This document shows positions 17,224 through 25,936 of a DNA stretch of 64,000 bases, one piece after another. A program made the translations under genes and the position numbers. This DNA is from Cesiribacter sp. SM1 (lineage in GTDB: Bacteria > Bacteroidota > Bacteroidia > Cytophagales > Cyclobacteriaceae): the NCBI RefSeq assembly GCF_020178975.1, contig NZ_JAHXBU010000041.1:107101-171100 (forward strand), written 5' to 3'. The notes under the pieces are model-generated. The model was given only the letters and a program-made list of their open reading frames with translations, had not been told where the DNA came from and did no database searches. Within the stretch, counting starts at the first letter, position 1. Each line of letters begins with the position of its first letter.

Positions 17224-18519
17224 ATGCCCAATACCATATCTATTCCTGATATCTATAAAAAATACCTGGAGTGCAGCAGCGTTAGCACCGATACCCGCAA
17301 GCTGCCCAAAGACTGCCTTTTTGTGGCCCTGAAAGGTCCTAATTTCGATGGCAACGTGTTTGCCAAGGATGCCTTAAAGAAAGGCGCCAAATATGTGGTA
17401 GTGGACGATCCAGAGCTGGCAGCTACCGATGGATGCCTCTATGTTAAGGATACACTGCAAGCCCTGCAGCAGCTGGCCAACCACCATCGCCATCAGCTAA
17501 GCATTCCGGTAATTGGTATTACAGGCTCTAACGGAAAAACCACCACCAAGGAGCTTGTAAATGCAGTGCTTAAGCAAAAATTTAAATGCTATGCCACAGA
17601 AGGCAATCTCAACAACCACATAGGCGTTCCCCTAACCCTGCTTAATGCACCCAAAGACAGCGAAATAATGGTGGTGGAAATGGGCGCCAACAGGCCTAAC
17701 GATATTGCTGAACTTTGCCAGATTGCAGAACCTACCCATGGCCTGATTACCAACATTGGAAAAGCACACCTGGAAGGATTTGGTGGTGCCGATGGGGTAC
17801 TGAAAGCCAAAAGCCAGCTTTACCAGTGGCTGGCAGAGAACAAAGGCACTGTGTTTATCAATTCCAGAATGGATGTGCTGCGCAACATGGGCAAACGTTT
17901 TGAGCACCCGATTTACTACCCCAACCAGGATGATTATTACCACTGCGAACTGGTTTCTGCCGATCCCTTTGTAGTACTCAAAGCCGAAAACGGGGAGCAG
18001 GTAAAAACAAACCTGATGGGCATTTACAACTTTGAGAATATAGCAACAGCACTTTGCCTGGGCAAATTCTTTGAAGTGCCTGAAGAGAAAGCCAATGAGG
18101 GTGTGGCTAAATATGTGCCGGGCAACAACCGTTCGCAGATTATTGAAAAGGGTAGTAACTACATTATCCTGGATGCCTACAATGCCAACCCCACGTCCAT
18201 GAAGGCAGCCATTGAAAACTTTGCCCTGTTACAGCGGCCGCATAAAGTGCTCATTGTAGGCGATATGATGGAGCTGGGCGAGGATAGCGTGAAGGAGCAT
18301 CATGACCTGGGGCGACTGATTGCCAAGTATGACTTTGATAAAACCATCTTTTGCGGCATCCATATTATACCCGCACTGGATAATAATTCAGAGGGTGTTC
18401 ACTTTGAAACCCGTGATATGCTGCTGAACTACTTAAAAAAGAAAAAATTCGAGAATACTACTTTCCTGATCAAAGGCTCCCGCAGCATGGGGCTGGAGGC
18501 AGTAGTGGATTTACTGTAG
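17224..18519 (+). CDS. murF: UDP-N-acetylmuramoyl-tripeptide-D-alanyl-D-alanine ligase
   Basis: 431 residues, normal for MurF. The ATP-binding loop GITGSNGKTT lies at residues 98-107. The Mur ligase central domain continues with EGNLNNHIGVPLTLL and VVEMGANRPNDIAELC; the MurF-type MGANRPNDI segment separates it from MurC/D/E. The C-terminal domain shows ILDAYNANPTSMKAAIENF and VGDMMELGEDSVKEHH. It adds D-Ala-D-Ala to the UDP-MurNAc tripeptide in the cytoplasm, the last soluble step before lipid I. It is not in a dcw cluster here; the next gene (DUF2461) follows after 4 bases and is probably cotranscribed. Confidence 0.95.
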   Translation: MPNTISIPDIYKKYLECSSVSTDTRKLPKDCLFVALKGPNFDGNVFAKDALKKGAKYVVVDDPELAATDGCLYVKDTLQALQQLANHHRHQLSIPVIGITGSNGKTTTKELVNAVLKQKFKCYATEGNLNNHIGVPLTLLNAPKDSEIMVVEMGANRPNDIAELCQIAEPTHGLITNIGKAHLEGFGGADGVLKAKSQLYQWLAENKGTVFINSRMDVLRNMGKRFEHPIYYPNQDDYYHCELVSADPFVVLKAENGEQVKTNLMGIYNFENIATALCLGKFFEVPEEKANEGVAKYVPGNNRSQIIEKGSNYIILDAYNANPTSMKAAIENFALLQRPHKVLIVGDMMELGEDSVKEHHDLGRLIAKYDFDKTIFCGIHIIPALDNNSEGVHFETRDMLLNYLKKKKFENTTFLIKGSRSMGLEAVVDLL

Positions 18520-18523
18520 CACT

Positions 18524-19186
18524 ATGGCTGATATCGCCTTTGTACTGGACTTTCTCTCCCGGCTTGCAGAGAACAACAATAAGGAGTGGATGGATGCCCA
18601 CCGCTCCGATTACCAGCAGGCACGCAAGCATTTTAAGGAGCTAACCTCGCAGGTACTGGATGGATTAAAGGAAAGGGACGAAAGCCTGCTGAATGTACGG
18701 CCTGAAGATTGTATGTTCAGGATTAACCGAGATGTACGCTTCAGTGCCGATAAAGCTCCCTACAAGATCTGGATGGCCGCTGCCATTGCAGCGGGAGGCA
18801 GGCATGCGCCGCTGGCTCATTACTATTTTCATTTGCAGCCGGGCGATGAGAGCCTTGTTGCCGGGGGCATGTACCTGCCTCCGCCCGATCAGTTGCGAAA
18901 GATAAGGCAGGAGGTAGATTATAATGCGGCTGACTTAAAGAAGATTGTAGATGAACCCGGCTTCCGGGAAACCTTTGGCCCCATACAGGGCGAGAAATTG
19001 CAGAGGCCGCCAAAGGGTTACCCCCAGGATCATCCTAACGTGGAGCTCCTGAAACTGAAAAGTTTTTTAGCCATGCGTACCTTTAAGGATGAGGAGGTAA
19101 GGTCGCAGCACTTTCCCGACAGGCTGCTGAAAGCCTTTACTACAGTTCAGCCCTTTGTGGAGTACCTGAATGTGGCAGTATCCTGA
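18524..19186 (+). CDS. DUF2461-family protein
   Basis: 220 residues. The sequence matches the DUF2461/TIGR02453 pattern: FLSRLAENNNKEWMDAHR near the start, then CMFRINRDVRFSADKAPYKI near residue 70, YYFHLQPGDESLVAGGMYLP near 105 and LRKIRQEVDYN afterwards. The family is widespread in bacteria and some fungi with no established biochemical role. The gene starts 4 bases after murF and ends exactly where the convergent DUF4249 gene ends, the two stop codons forming TGATCA. There is no signal peptide or membrane segment. Confidence 0.85.
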   Translation: MADIAFVLDFLSRLAENNNKEWMDAHRSDYQQARKHFKELTSQVLDGLKERDESLLNVRPEDCMFRINRDVRFSADKAPYKIWMAAAIAAGGRHAPLAHYYFHLQPGDESLVAGGMYLPPPDQLRKIRQEVDYNAADLKKIVDEPGFRETFGPIQGEKLQRPPKGYPQDHPNVELLKLKSFLAMRTFKDEEVRSQHFPDRLLKAFTTVQPFVEYLNVAVS

Positions 19187-20002
19187 TCAGCGCCTGATCT
19201 GGAGGGTATCGCGCGTAAGGGAGATGGCGGTAAAAACACCTGTACTTTCACCTACCAGGTTAGACTCCAGGTTTGCCGGCTGGGCAAAAGGATTATAGTT
19301 AGCATCATAAGCTTTTTTCAGGCTCTCTATAAATTCGTAGTGATTTTTGTCCAGCCGGTATACACTTACAAAAAGCCTGTCGCCGAACATTTCTACCTGG
19401 TGCCCGGTAGTTATTTTTAAAACGCCACCTGCAGCGTTTGCATCTGTCCATAATCCATCAAAATGGCCCCATGGCGGGCTACCCTCCAGGTGTAACATAA
19501 CCCGGTAAAAGTCTTCTGTAGCCGGGTTATCTTCCACCTCAAGCTCCAGGGAAACTTTACCTTCGGCATCCAGCGCATAATCAATTTTTCTGAACACCGG
19601 TCTGGGTAAGAAACTAGCAGTGCCCCTGGCAATTTCCTTTTCGTTATTCCACACAATCATTTCCCAGCTTACCCCTTCCTGGTAGCTGATGGTATCTTCT
19701 GAATAGTAGTTGTAAGAAACCCTGCGCACGCTGTCTACCACCAGCCTGTTTACCAGGTTAATAGACCTGCCACCGCTATGCAGGCTTATCTGTAAACCAT
19801 TTTCAGCGGCAGCTTCCAGGTCATCAAAATACCCAAGACTTTTAGTTGCCAGCGCCCTGGCTGGCTGGCCTGGTTCCAGGTAACACTCTACCAGGGTTAC
19901 CGGTGTATGACCAGGAAGATCAATGTCTACCTCTTCCTGCATACTGCATGCAGCCATTAGAGCAATTGGCACCAGACATAATAAAGTACGGAATGGAGCC
20001 AT
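19187..20002 (-). CDS. DUF4249-family outer-membrane-associated lipoprotein
   Basis: 271 residues. A short signal peptide ends in a lipobox with Cys19 (ALMAAC). The beta-rich body with VTLVECYLEPGQPARALATK near the start, followed by a TonB-receptor gene upstream, is typical of DUF4249 proteins in Bacteroidota. These are believed to be surface lipoproteins partnering a TonB-dependent receptor, but their function is not established. The gene begins 3 bases after the receptor stop, so the two form an operon. It ends head to head with DUF2461 without any intergenic base. Confidence 0.82.
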   Translation of the reverse strand: MAPFRTLLCLVPIALMAACSMQEEVDIDLPGHTPVTLVECYLEPGQPARALATKSLGYFDDLEAAAENGLQISLHSGGRSINLVNRLVVDSVRRVSYNYYSEDTISYQEGVSWEMIVWNNEKEIARGTASFLPRPVFRKIDYALDAEGKVSLELEVEDNPATEDFYRVMLHLEGSPPWGHFDGLWTDANAAGGVLKITTGHQVEMFGDRLFVSVYRLDKNHYEFIESLKKAYDANYNPFAQPANLESNLVGESTGVFTAISLTRDTLQIRR

Positions 20003-20005
20003 AGG

Positions 20006-22312
20006 TTAAAACTTATAATTGAAACTTACTGATGGTAGAACCGGAAACAGCGAGACTTGTCTTGCCACCAGCTTTAATTCTTTACTTTTTTCCTGGGGAA
20101 GTCGCTCGAAGTACATAAAATAGACATTCCGGCGGTTATAAGCATTGTATACACCCAGGTTTATATCAGCCTCTCCCCAGCGGGGCTTCAGCTTATAGGT
20201 TAAGCCGGCATCCATTCTGTGGTAGGCGGGCATCTGAAAATTATTACGCTCGGTATAAAGCGGCACCAGCTTGGATAAAGATGCCTGCTGCCCCTGCACA
20301 TAGAACCTGCCGGGCGGCAGGGTAGTGAAAGAGCCGGTGCCATATACCCAGGTTAGACTTGCCTCCAGCCTTTTTCCCAACTGCTGCCGCATTACAACGC
20401 TAATATCGTGGCGCCTGTCGTGGGCCGCCAGATAGGGGTTGCCGCCATTGATCTCATCAAACTTGCGCCAGGTCCAGCTAAGGGTGTAGCCAATCCAGCC
20501 CGTGGTTTTTCCTTTAACCTTCTCCAGGTAAAGCTCATTGCCATAGGCCCGGCCCCTGCCAAAAATCAGGTCTTCGGTTACATTGGGATTGCCGTACATT
20601 TCTGCTCCGTTCCTGAAATCGATCTGGTGGAGCATATCCCGGTAATAGAGTTCGTTTGAGAACCTCCAGGAGGCATTTAATTCTGTATCCAGCCCAAGGG
20701 CATACTGCGTAGCCAGCTGCGGCTTAATCATTTTATTGGAGGGATACCAGAAGCTGGTAGGCAGCGAGGTTGCAGAACTGTTCACCAGGTGCACGTACTG
20801 GTAAGCCTGGCTGTAGCTGGCTTTGAGCGCTATTTTTCTGGCTGCCTGCCATCTTAAGCTCATGCGGGGCTCAAGGCCTATCTTGTTGTTCCCCAGGGCG
20901 GAAAAGCCCGTGATCCGTAAACCACCCTCTACTCCTACACGTTTGCTGATTTCCCATTCATCAGAAACGTAAAGCGCACCTTCGTAGGCAGGTATCTCGT
21001 CTGTATTCTCTGATTTAAGCTTTAGTGCATCTGCATTTTCTTTCTCCTGGATGCGCAGCACATTAAAGCTGTGCCGTGAGAAGGCAGCACCAAAGGTAAC
21101 ATAATGCCTGCTACCCAGATCCAGCGAAAAATCTGCAGCTGCATTCAGGTCAAAAATGCCGGAGCCGGCTGTTTGCGACAGATTCTCTATGTTATTCCTG
21201 ATCTGGTAATTGTACTCTGTAGCAGATACAGAAAAGTTACTGCTTAGCCTTTCAGAAAACAGGTGCCGCCACTGCAGAATAGCCGCTTTATTGCCCCATA
21301 GAAAATCGAAAGAAAAGCGATCGTCGGTAAAATAAAACTTGTCGCTGCCCTGGTACAGGGTAAGACTTAGTTCATCGTCTTTTCCGGGCTTAAAGAATAA
21401 CTTGGCATTCAGGTCATAGAAGTAATAATCAGGGATTGGCTGGTATTCCGGATCATCGGCCATAGACCGGTTAATGCTCCTGGTGATTACATCAAAATAA
21501 GTTCTACGGCCGGAAACCATCCAGGAAAGTTTGTCTTTTACCAGCGGCCCCTCCAGTGTAAGCCTGGAGCTGATCAGGCCTGTGCCGCCAGAGGCTTTGA
21601 ATTTCTTCAGATCCGGATTCCTTAGGCCAACATCAAGTACAGAAGATAAACGGCCTCCAAACCTGGCGGGAAAGCTGCCCTTATACAGGCTTACATCCTC
21701 TAGCAGGTCGCTGTTGAATACACTAAACATCCCGAAGAGGTGTGAAGGATTGTAGATACTCACACCATCGAGCAAAACCAGGTTCTGGTCTGACTGGCCG
21801 CCACGCACATAAAAACCGCTGTTACCTTCGTTGCCGCTTTGCACACCCGGCTTAAGCTGCAGGGTTTTTACAAGATCGGTTTCCCCCAGCATGCCTACAG
21901 ATTTCTGAACATCACTTGGTTTAAGATAAGTAACACTGGTAAGATTACTGGTGTAAGCGGTGGGTTCAACGCTGGCCTCTACCACCAGCGCCTCCATTTG
22001 CTCCTGCTCGGGAAGCAGGCGTACCTTTAGCATTAAGGTAGTATCGGCATTAAGCTTTAAACGGAGTTGCTGCTTTTGATAGCCCACGAAGGAGACCTGC
22101 AGCTGATAATCTCCTGCAGTTAGATCCTGAAACGTAAAAAGCCCTTTGGCATCTGTAACGCTTCCCTGTAAAGTAGTTATGAAGACTGTAGCGCCCGGCA
22201 GCTTTTCGCCAGTGGTTGCATCCAGTACCTCACCATTTATTTTACAAGACTGCGCCCAGATATTTGCCGAAGAGAGAGAGAAAATTAGTAGCCCAAAAAG
22301 TACTCTTAGCAT
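20006..22312 (-). CDS. TonB-dependent receptor with carboxypeptidase-like regulatory domain
   Basis: 768 residues. A signal peptide (residues 1-20) precedes a CarboxypepD_reg-like domain at about 24-110 (KINGEVLDATTGEKLPGATV, then GDYQLQVSFVGYQKQQL). The plug domain follows (GETDLVKTLQLKPGVQSG, YVRGGQSDQNLVLLDGV) and then a beta-barrel ending in an aromatic residue (SFNYKF). It imports an unknown ligand across the outer membrane using the TonB system. It is not a SusC-type receptor: there is no SusD partner, and the downstream partner is a DUF4249 lipoprotein. Length is short compared with SusC proteins (about 1000). Substrate cannot be read from sequence. Confidence 0.9.
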   Translation of the reverse strand: MLRVLFGLLIFSLSSANIWAQSCKINGEVLDATTGEKLPGATVFITTLQGSVTDAKGLFTFQDLTAGDYQLQVSFVGYQKQQLRLKLNADTTLMLKVRLLPEQEQMEALVVEASVEPTAYTSNLTSVTYLKPSDVQKSVGMLGETDLVKTLQLKPGVQSGNEGNSGFYVRGGQSDQNLVLLDGVSIYNPSHLFGMFSVFNSDLLEDVSLYKGSFPARFGGRLSSVLDVGLRNPDLKKFKASGGTGLISSRLTLEGPLVKDKLSWMVSGRRTYFDVITRSINRSMADDPEYQPIPDYYFYDLNAKLFFKPGKDDELSLTLYQGSDKFYFTDDRFSFDFLWGNKAAILQWRHLFSERLSSNFSVSATEYNYQIRNNIENLSQTAGSGIFDLNAAADFSLDLGSRHYVTFGAAFSRHSFNVLRIQEKENADALKLKSENTDEIPAYEGALYVSDEWEISKRVGVEGGLRITGFSALGNNKIGLEPRMSLRWQAARKIALKASYSQAYQYVHLVNSSATSLPTSFWYPSNKMIKPQLATQYALGLDTELNASWRFSNELYYRDMLHQIDFRNGAEMYGNPNVTEDLIFGRGRAYGNELYLEKVKGKTTGWIGYTLSWTWRKFDEINGGNPYLAAHDRRHDISVVMRQQLGKRLEASLTWVYGTGSFTTLPPGRFYVQGQQASLSKLVPLYTERNNFQMPAYHRMDAGLTYKLKPRWGEADINLGVYNAYNRRNVYFMYFERLPQEKSKELKLVARQVSLFPVLPSVSFNYKF

Positions 22313-22411
22313 ATAAAGCCCATGTCTTGATCTTTATACCGTTTGCAGGTAAAAAAGGTTGCACGGTTTGTCTATACTAATGTTACAACAATTACACTAA
22401 AAATACAACAA

Positions 22412-24931
22412 TCACCAGTCGAAGAACTCTTCTTCATCTGGTGTTACTATATCTTCCGTTTTTCTGCCCTTATTCTTAAACACTTCTTTCAGCTCTTCTT
22501 TTTCTTTTTTGATATCGGTTACTATCTTTTCTTTGACTGCATAGGTGTCGTAACCGATTTTATAATCATCGGTGGTGCCATAAATCCTAACAAAAAGGTG
22601 GGGAGCACCCGCCTCCGGACGTACGGCAGAGGGTGGCATCTGCTCTTTTTTTCCTGTAAGTACAGCCTTCAGGGGCACCTTAACACTATAGTCAATCTCC
22701 TGATTAAAGGTGTGGGTACCGGCTATGGTAACGGTTGTGATATCCGATTCTATGGTTGTGGCAGGCAGGTAAATGGTTTCGTTCCGCACACTTACCTTGC
22801 TGCTGATGTTGGAGAAGCTGATATCGGCCAGTCGTTTTTCATTGATAAAAGCGGAAAGTGCCTGCATAGGCTCAAAGCCTTTCAGCTGCCCGTTGGTCAC
22901 TAGCATATCCGAGTCTACAATAAGCTTTTCGTAGCGGAACCTCAGCTTTTTATCGAACTCCATGCTGGTGCTTACATTGGCACTGATCTTACCCTTCAGG
23001 TGCCGGTCTGCCAGAAAATTCTGGCTAAAGTTATGGAACACATAAAACACACTGTCGGCATTGATGCCATCAAAGCGGGCTTTGGCCGTTACAATAACAT
23101 CCTTAGCCCTGCGAGCATCTATATGGCCGTTCAGCTGCATTTTACCACCTGCTGCAGATAAGCGGGCTCCTTTTACATAAGCAACGCCTTTTTCAACTAC
23201 CAGCTCACCGGCTAGGTCTTTCGCCCTGAAGCGATCGAAATGCAGGCGCTTTACCTGGCAGTTAAAATACAGGTTCAGATCGGGCCTGATGTCGAAGGCA
23301 TAGTATTTTTCGCCCTCTGGCAGGGCAGCCGAGGCTTTCAGGCTTTTGCTTTCGGTAGCTTTGGCATCTGCCAGCAGTTCATCGAGGTTCAGAAAATCAG
23401 ACTGCAGGTCTGCCTCAATAGCAATTGGCTGGTTTTCCAGCAGGAGGTAAGCAAAAATATTTTTGAACAGGCCATTCAGCACAAAATGGCTGCTGCCTGC
23501 ATTGCCGCTAAGGTTGCTTAGGGCCAGATCCTGGTTGCGGAAAATAAGGCTGCCATTTAATCCTGTAAAGGGGTAAGGCGCTCCCTGCCGCTGAAACTTC
23601 AGCTCGCGCAGCACCACTTCGCCTCCTGCCTGTATTCTTTGCAGGGTACTGCTTTGCTTAAGGTCCTGCAGGCGGCCTTTAAACTCCATGTTAACCTTTA
23701 GCAAGCCCCCGGCATTACTTACGCCTTCTATCGGGTAAAAGCGCAGCAGCGAATTTGCATCGAGCTCTGAATCGGTTCTGAAAGAAAGGTAGTAATCATC
23801 AAAATTACTAAGGGTAAAAGAACCTCTTACCGGCCGGCCGTTGAGGCTTGCCTGCAGCCTGTCTACCCGCAGCACCGAAGAGGCTGCCGAACGCTTGCTG
23901 CCATTGCTAAAGCTGCCGCGCAGTTCTATTTTCTCAAGCGCCTGCTTATAATCGGGGTGGTAAAAGGAGGCATCATCTGTTTTAAAGTCTACTGCAATTT
24001 CGGGTATTTCCTTACTGCTCGCCAGGCCTTTTACCGTTCCCTTAAACCAGATATCGCCTTTGCTGCGGTAGTTGCGCACTGAGCTGGTAAAAGCGAGGGG
24101 CAGTATGGCTTCTACGGTTTGGAAGTCTGCTTTTTTGGCCTCCATTGTTAAGTCAAGGCGGGTGGTACCGCTGGTACCCACCGTACCCTCGAGCCAGAAA
24201 TCAGAATCCTGCACCAGCAGGTTTGTTGGGGCAAAATGAAGATCTCCGCTCGTGTTGTTAAAGGTAAACCGGCTGCTTAGCTCTACGGGCTGATTCCGGA
24301 GATAGGCATCGTTGCCCACCAGCAGGCTGTCGGTATGCAGGTTACCTTTCAGCTCAATGCTGTAGAGAGGACCATCTATACCCAGGCCGGCACGCAGGTA
24401 CTTAGCCAGCAGTTTATAATGTTGTTCGTTTTGCTTATCGGCATAGTGCAGGCGTACATTTTCCAGCTTAATGCTGTTAAGATCAAAGCGCAGGCTTTGC
24501 TCCGGGTTTGCCGGTTCATCATCGGGTTGCTCAATGATGGTATAGTTTACCTCGCCATTGGCTTTCACCCTCAGGAACACCTCGGCATCCTGGAGCTGAA
24601 TTTCGCGGATGCGGTATTTTTTCCGCAGCAGGTCCAGCAGGCTAAAAGAGCAGTGAATGTGTCCTGCTGTTGCCAGTGCTTCCTCGCTGCCTTCATAAGA
24701 TTCCCTGATCCACACGTTCTCGAAGGTAACCGCCGCATGGGGAAAGGTAGAAAATAGCGAAACCGATATTTTTTCGGCTTTTACCGGCGTTTTAACATAG
24801 CGGTTTGCCTGTTGCACAAACATGGCTACAATTTCATCCTGGTAAACGTGTACCAAGGTAAAGGCAGCCAGTACCAGCAGTAGCAGTACCAGCATCATCG
24901 AAAGGAAAATTTTAGCCAAGCGCCTGAGCAT
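22412..24931 (-). CDS. AsmA-like family protein
   Basis: 839 residues. A single N-terminal membrane helix (residues 8-30, FLSMMLVLLLLVLAAFTLVH) is followed by the AsmA-type start VKAEKISVSLFSTFPHAAVT and a long beta-rich region, with the conserved C-terminal AsmA2-like part near residues 600-800 (LNGHIDARRAKDV, MLVTNGQLKGFEPMQALSAF). The acidic tail ends in EEEFFDW. Proteins of this type form bridge-like elongated beta structures in the envelope and are linked to lipid transport and outer-membrane homeostasis. It lies 99 bases upstream of the TonB receptor and may be cotranscribed with it. A second protein of the same superfamily (TamB-like) lies at 30797. Confidence 0.85.
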   Translation of the reverse strand: MLRRLAKIFLSMMLVLLLLVLAAFTLVHVYQDEIVAMFVQQANRYVKTPVKAEKISVSLFSTFPHAAVTFENVWIRESYEGSEEALATAGHIHCSFSLLDLLRKKYRIREIQLQDAEVFLRVKANGEVNYTIIEQPDDEPANPEQSLRFDLNSIKLENVRLHYADKQNEQHYKLLAKYLRAGLGIDGPLYSIELKGNLHTDSLLVGNDAYLRNQPVELSSRFTFNNTSGDLHFAPTNLLVQDSDFWLEGTVGTSGTTRLDLTMEAKKADFQTVEAILPLAFTSSVRNYRSKGDIWFKGTVKGLASSKEIPEIAVDFKTDDASFYHPDYKQALEKIELRGSFSNGSKRSAASSVLRVDRLQASLNGRPVRGSFTLSNFDDYYLSFRTDSELDANSLLRFYPIEGVSNAGGLLKVNMEFKGRLQDLKQSSTLQRIQAGGEVVLRELKFQRQGAPYPFTGLNGSLIFRNQDLALSNLSGNAGSSHFVLNGLFKNIFAYLLLENQPIAIEADLQSDFLNLDELLADAKATESKSLKASAALPEGEKYYAFDIRPDLNLYFNCQVKRLHFDRFRAKDLAGELVVEKGVAYVKGARLSAAGGKMQLNGHIDARRAKDVIVTAKARFDGINADSVFYVFHNFSQNFLADRHLKGKISANVSTSMEFDKKLRFRYEKLIVDSDMLVTNGQLKGFEPMQALSAFINEKRLADISFSNISSKVSVRNETIYLPATTIESDITTVTIAGTHTFNQEIDYSVKVPLKAVLTGKKEQMPPSAVRPEAGAPHLFVRIYGTTDDYKIGYDTYAVKEKIVTDIKKEKEELKEVFKNKGRKTEDIVTPDEEEFFDW

Positions 24932-25052
24932 AAAGACAAAGGTAGTGGTTCTTAGGCGAAAAAAATCTTATAATCTTGCTAAAGAGATAACGTGCCTGGG
25001 CGTAAGAAATAGTCTGCCTGGAAAATATTTTTAATTTTTTGAAATAGACTAT

Positions 25053-25082
25053 TTGCGTATAAAGAAACCTTTGTTAGTTTTG
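25053..25082 (+). promoter_or_regulatory. Bacteroidota-type promoter of the tRNA-Val array
   Basis: TTG at 25053-25055 and TAGTTTTG at 25075-25082 match the -33 and -7 elements (TTG, 19-base spacer, TAnnTTTG) of the Bacteroidota primary sigma factor. It is the best promoter match found in the window and stands just upstream of the first decayed tRNA copy, so transcription would begin near 25089 and run through the whole array to the terminator at 25511. Confidence 0.65.
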
Positions 25083-25127
25083 CATTCCCTTTCGGACAAG
25101 AAGATACGCAGAACACTGCAGCCTCGG

Positions 25128-25198
25128 GTTCGGATCGGCTAGGTTCAGAGCACGGCCTTCGCAGTCCGACCTAAAAAGAAAGCTCTACTTAACATATT
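25128..25198 (+). pseudogene. Highly decayed tRNA-Val copy
   Basis: The segment GGTTCAGAGCAC at 25142-25153 followed by GCCTT at 25155-25159 matches the D-arm and part of the anticodon arm of the intact tRNA-Val genes, but no acceptor stem pairing or T-arm is present. It is followed by a spacer, AGCTCTACTTAACATATT at 25181-25198, that recurs before the first intact tRNA. It looks like the remnant of an array unit, although the start boundary is uncertain. Confidence 0.4.
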
Positions 25199-25256
25199 GG
25201 GAGCATAGCTCAGACTACGCGCCCCGGCTGGTTCAGAGCACCTGCCTTACAAACAC
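25199..25256 (+). pseudogene. Truncated tRNA-Val copy with insertion in the D-loop
   Basis: Bases 25199-25213 repeat the first 15 bases of the intact tRNA-Val, then a 14-base insert (ACTACGCGCCCCGG, 25214-25227) interrupts the D-loop. The sequence resumes with CTGGTTCAGAGCACCTGCCTTACAA through the anticodon TAC, and then stops. The 3' anticodon stem, T-arm and acceptor strand are missing, so no functional tRNA can form. The following spacer (25257-25273) duplicates 25181-25198, giving a 75-base repeat period. Confidence 0.75.
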
Positions 25257-25273
25257 AGCTCTACTGACATATT

Positions 25274-25351
25274 GGGAGCATAGCTCAGCTGGTTCAGAGC
25301 ACCTGCCTTACAAGCAGGGGGTCACAGGTTCGAATCCTGTTGCTCCCACCA
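25274..25351 (+). tRNA. tRNA-Val (anticodon TAC), CCA encoded
   Basis: Complete cloverleaf: acceptor GGGAGCA pairs with TGCTCCC, D-stem GCTC/GAGC, anticodon stem CCTGC/GCAGG with loop CTTACAA (anticodon TAC, valine), and T-stem ACAGG/CCTGT around TTCGAAT. The discriminator A at 25348 is followed by an encoded CCA at 25349-25351. It is the first intact copy of a tRNA array. Confidence 0.95.
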
Positions 25352-25424
25352 ATATGTAAAAGGATTAATTTCCTTTACCAACATCAGCCAGCAGGGCTGA
25401 TGAAAAACAGAAAAAACTTACTTT

Positions 25425-25499
25425 GGGAGCATAGCTCAGCTGGTTCAGAGCACCTGCCTTACAAGCAGGGGGTCACAGGTTCGAATCCTGTTGCTCCCA
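25425..25499 (+). tRNA. tRNA-Val (anticodon TAC), CCA not encoded
   Basis: Identical to the copy at 25274 over all 75 bases of the mature body, but the discriminator A at 25499 is followed by CAA, so the 3' CCA must be added after transcription. A 73-base spacer separates the two. It is followed directly by a strong intrinsic terminator. Confidence 0.95.
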
Positions 25500-25510
25500 C
25501 AACCCAAAGC

Positions 25511-25550
25511 AAAAAGGACGAATAGGAGAAATCTTGTTCGTCCTTTTTTT
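25511..25550 (+). terminator. Intrinsic terminator of the tRNA-Val array
   Basis: AAAAAGGACGAA (25511-25522) pairs perfectly with TTCGTCCTTTTT (25537-25548) around a 14-base loop, and the T-run continues to 25550. Canonical Rho-independent structure 11 bases after the second tRNA. The A-run on the other side may let it also stop transcription coming from the opposite strand gene at 25554. Confidence 0.88.
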
Positions 25551-25553
25551 ATT

Positions 25554-25886
25554 TCAGGCGTTGTCCGTTTTAGCTGTATCTGCTCTGCCTGTTTGCTCGA
25601 GCACTGGCTGGAAGTGCTCAACGACTGGAAAAGGATCGTAGTAGTGGTGCAGCAGGGCTTTCCACTCCTGGTACGCTGCCGACTGCCTGAAGCCTATGGT
25701 ATGATCTTCCAGGCTTCTCCATGTAACCAGCAGCAGGTATTTATTTTCCTGTTCAATGCACCTTTGCAAGCTATGCTTCAAGTATCCATCAATAGCGCTG
25801 ATGTATTTGCAAGCTAATGCAAAATCTTTTTCAAACTGATGTTCCAGCCCCTTCTTCACCTGGAGGAGCGCCACTTCCTGTATCAT
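25554..25886 (-). CDS. Antibiotic biosynthesis monooxygenase (ABM)-fold protein
   Basis: 110 residues. The start MIQEVALLQVKKGLEHQFEK, the central KYLLLVTWRSLEDHTIGFRQ and the AYQEWKALLHHYYDPFPVVEHF ending fit the small dimeric ferredoxin-like ABM fold used by quinone monooxygenases, heme-degrading enzymes and many uncharacterised stress proteins. No catalytic assignment is possible from the sequence alone. It sits 50 bases downstream of the metallo-beta-lactamase-fold gene and is probably cotranscribed with it. Confidence 0.8.
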   Translation of the reverse strand: MIQEVALLQVKKGLEHQFEKDFALACKYISAIDGYLKHSLQRCIEQENKYLLLVTWRSLEDHTIGFRQSAAYQEWKALLHHYYDPFPVVEHFQPVLEQTGRADTAKTDNA

Positions 25887-25936
25887 TTCTTAAATTTTAA
25901 GTATTCTTCAAGCTTTCTGTCAGCCCTCTTTATCGA

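Noticed and set aside
24937..24944. TACCTTTG on the minus strand before the AsmA-like gene
   Set aside because: It matches the -7 box but lies only 6 bases from the start codon and has no -33 partner.
25199..25502. Repeats in the tRNA region as a CRISPR-like array
   Set aside because: The repeated units are tRNA sequences with a cloverleaf; spacers are not unique inserts of constant length.
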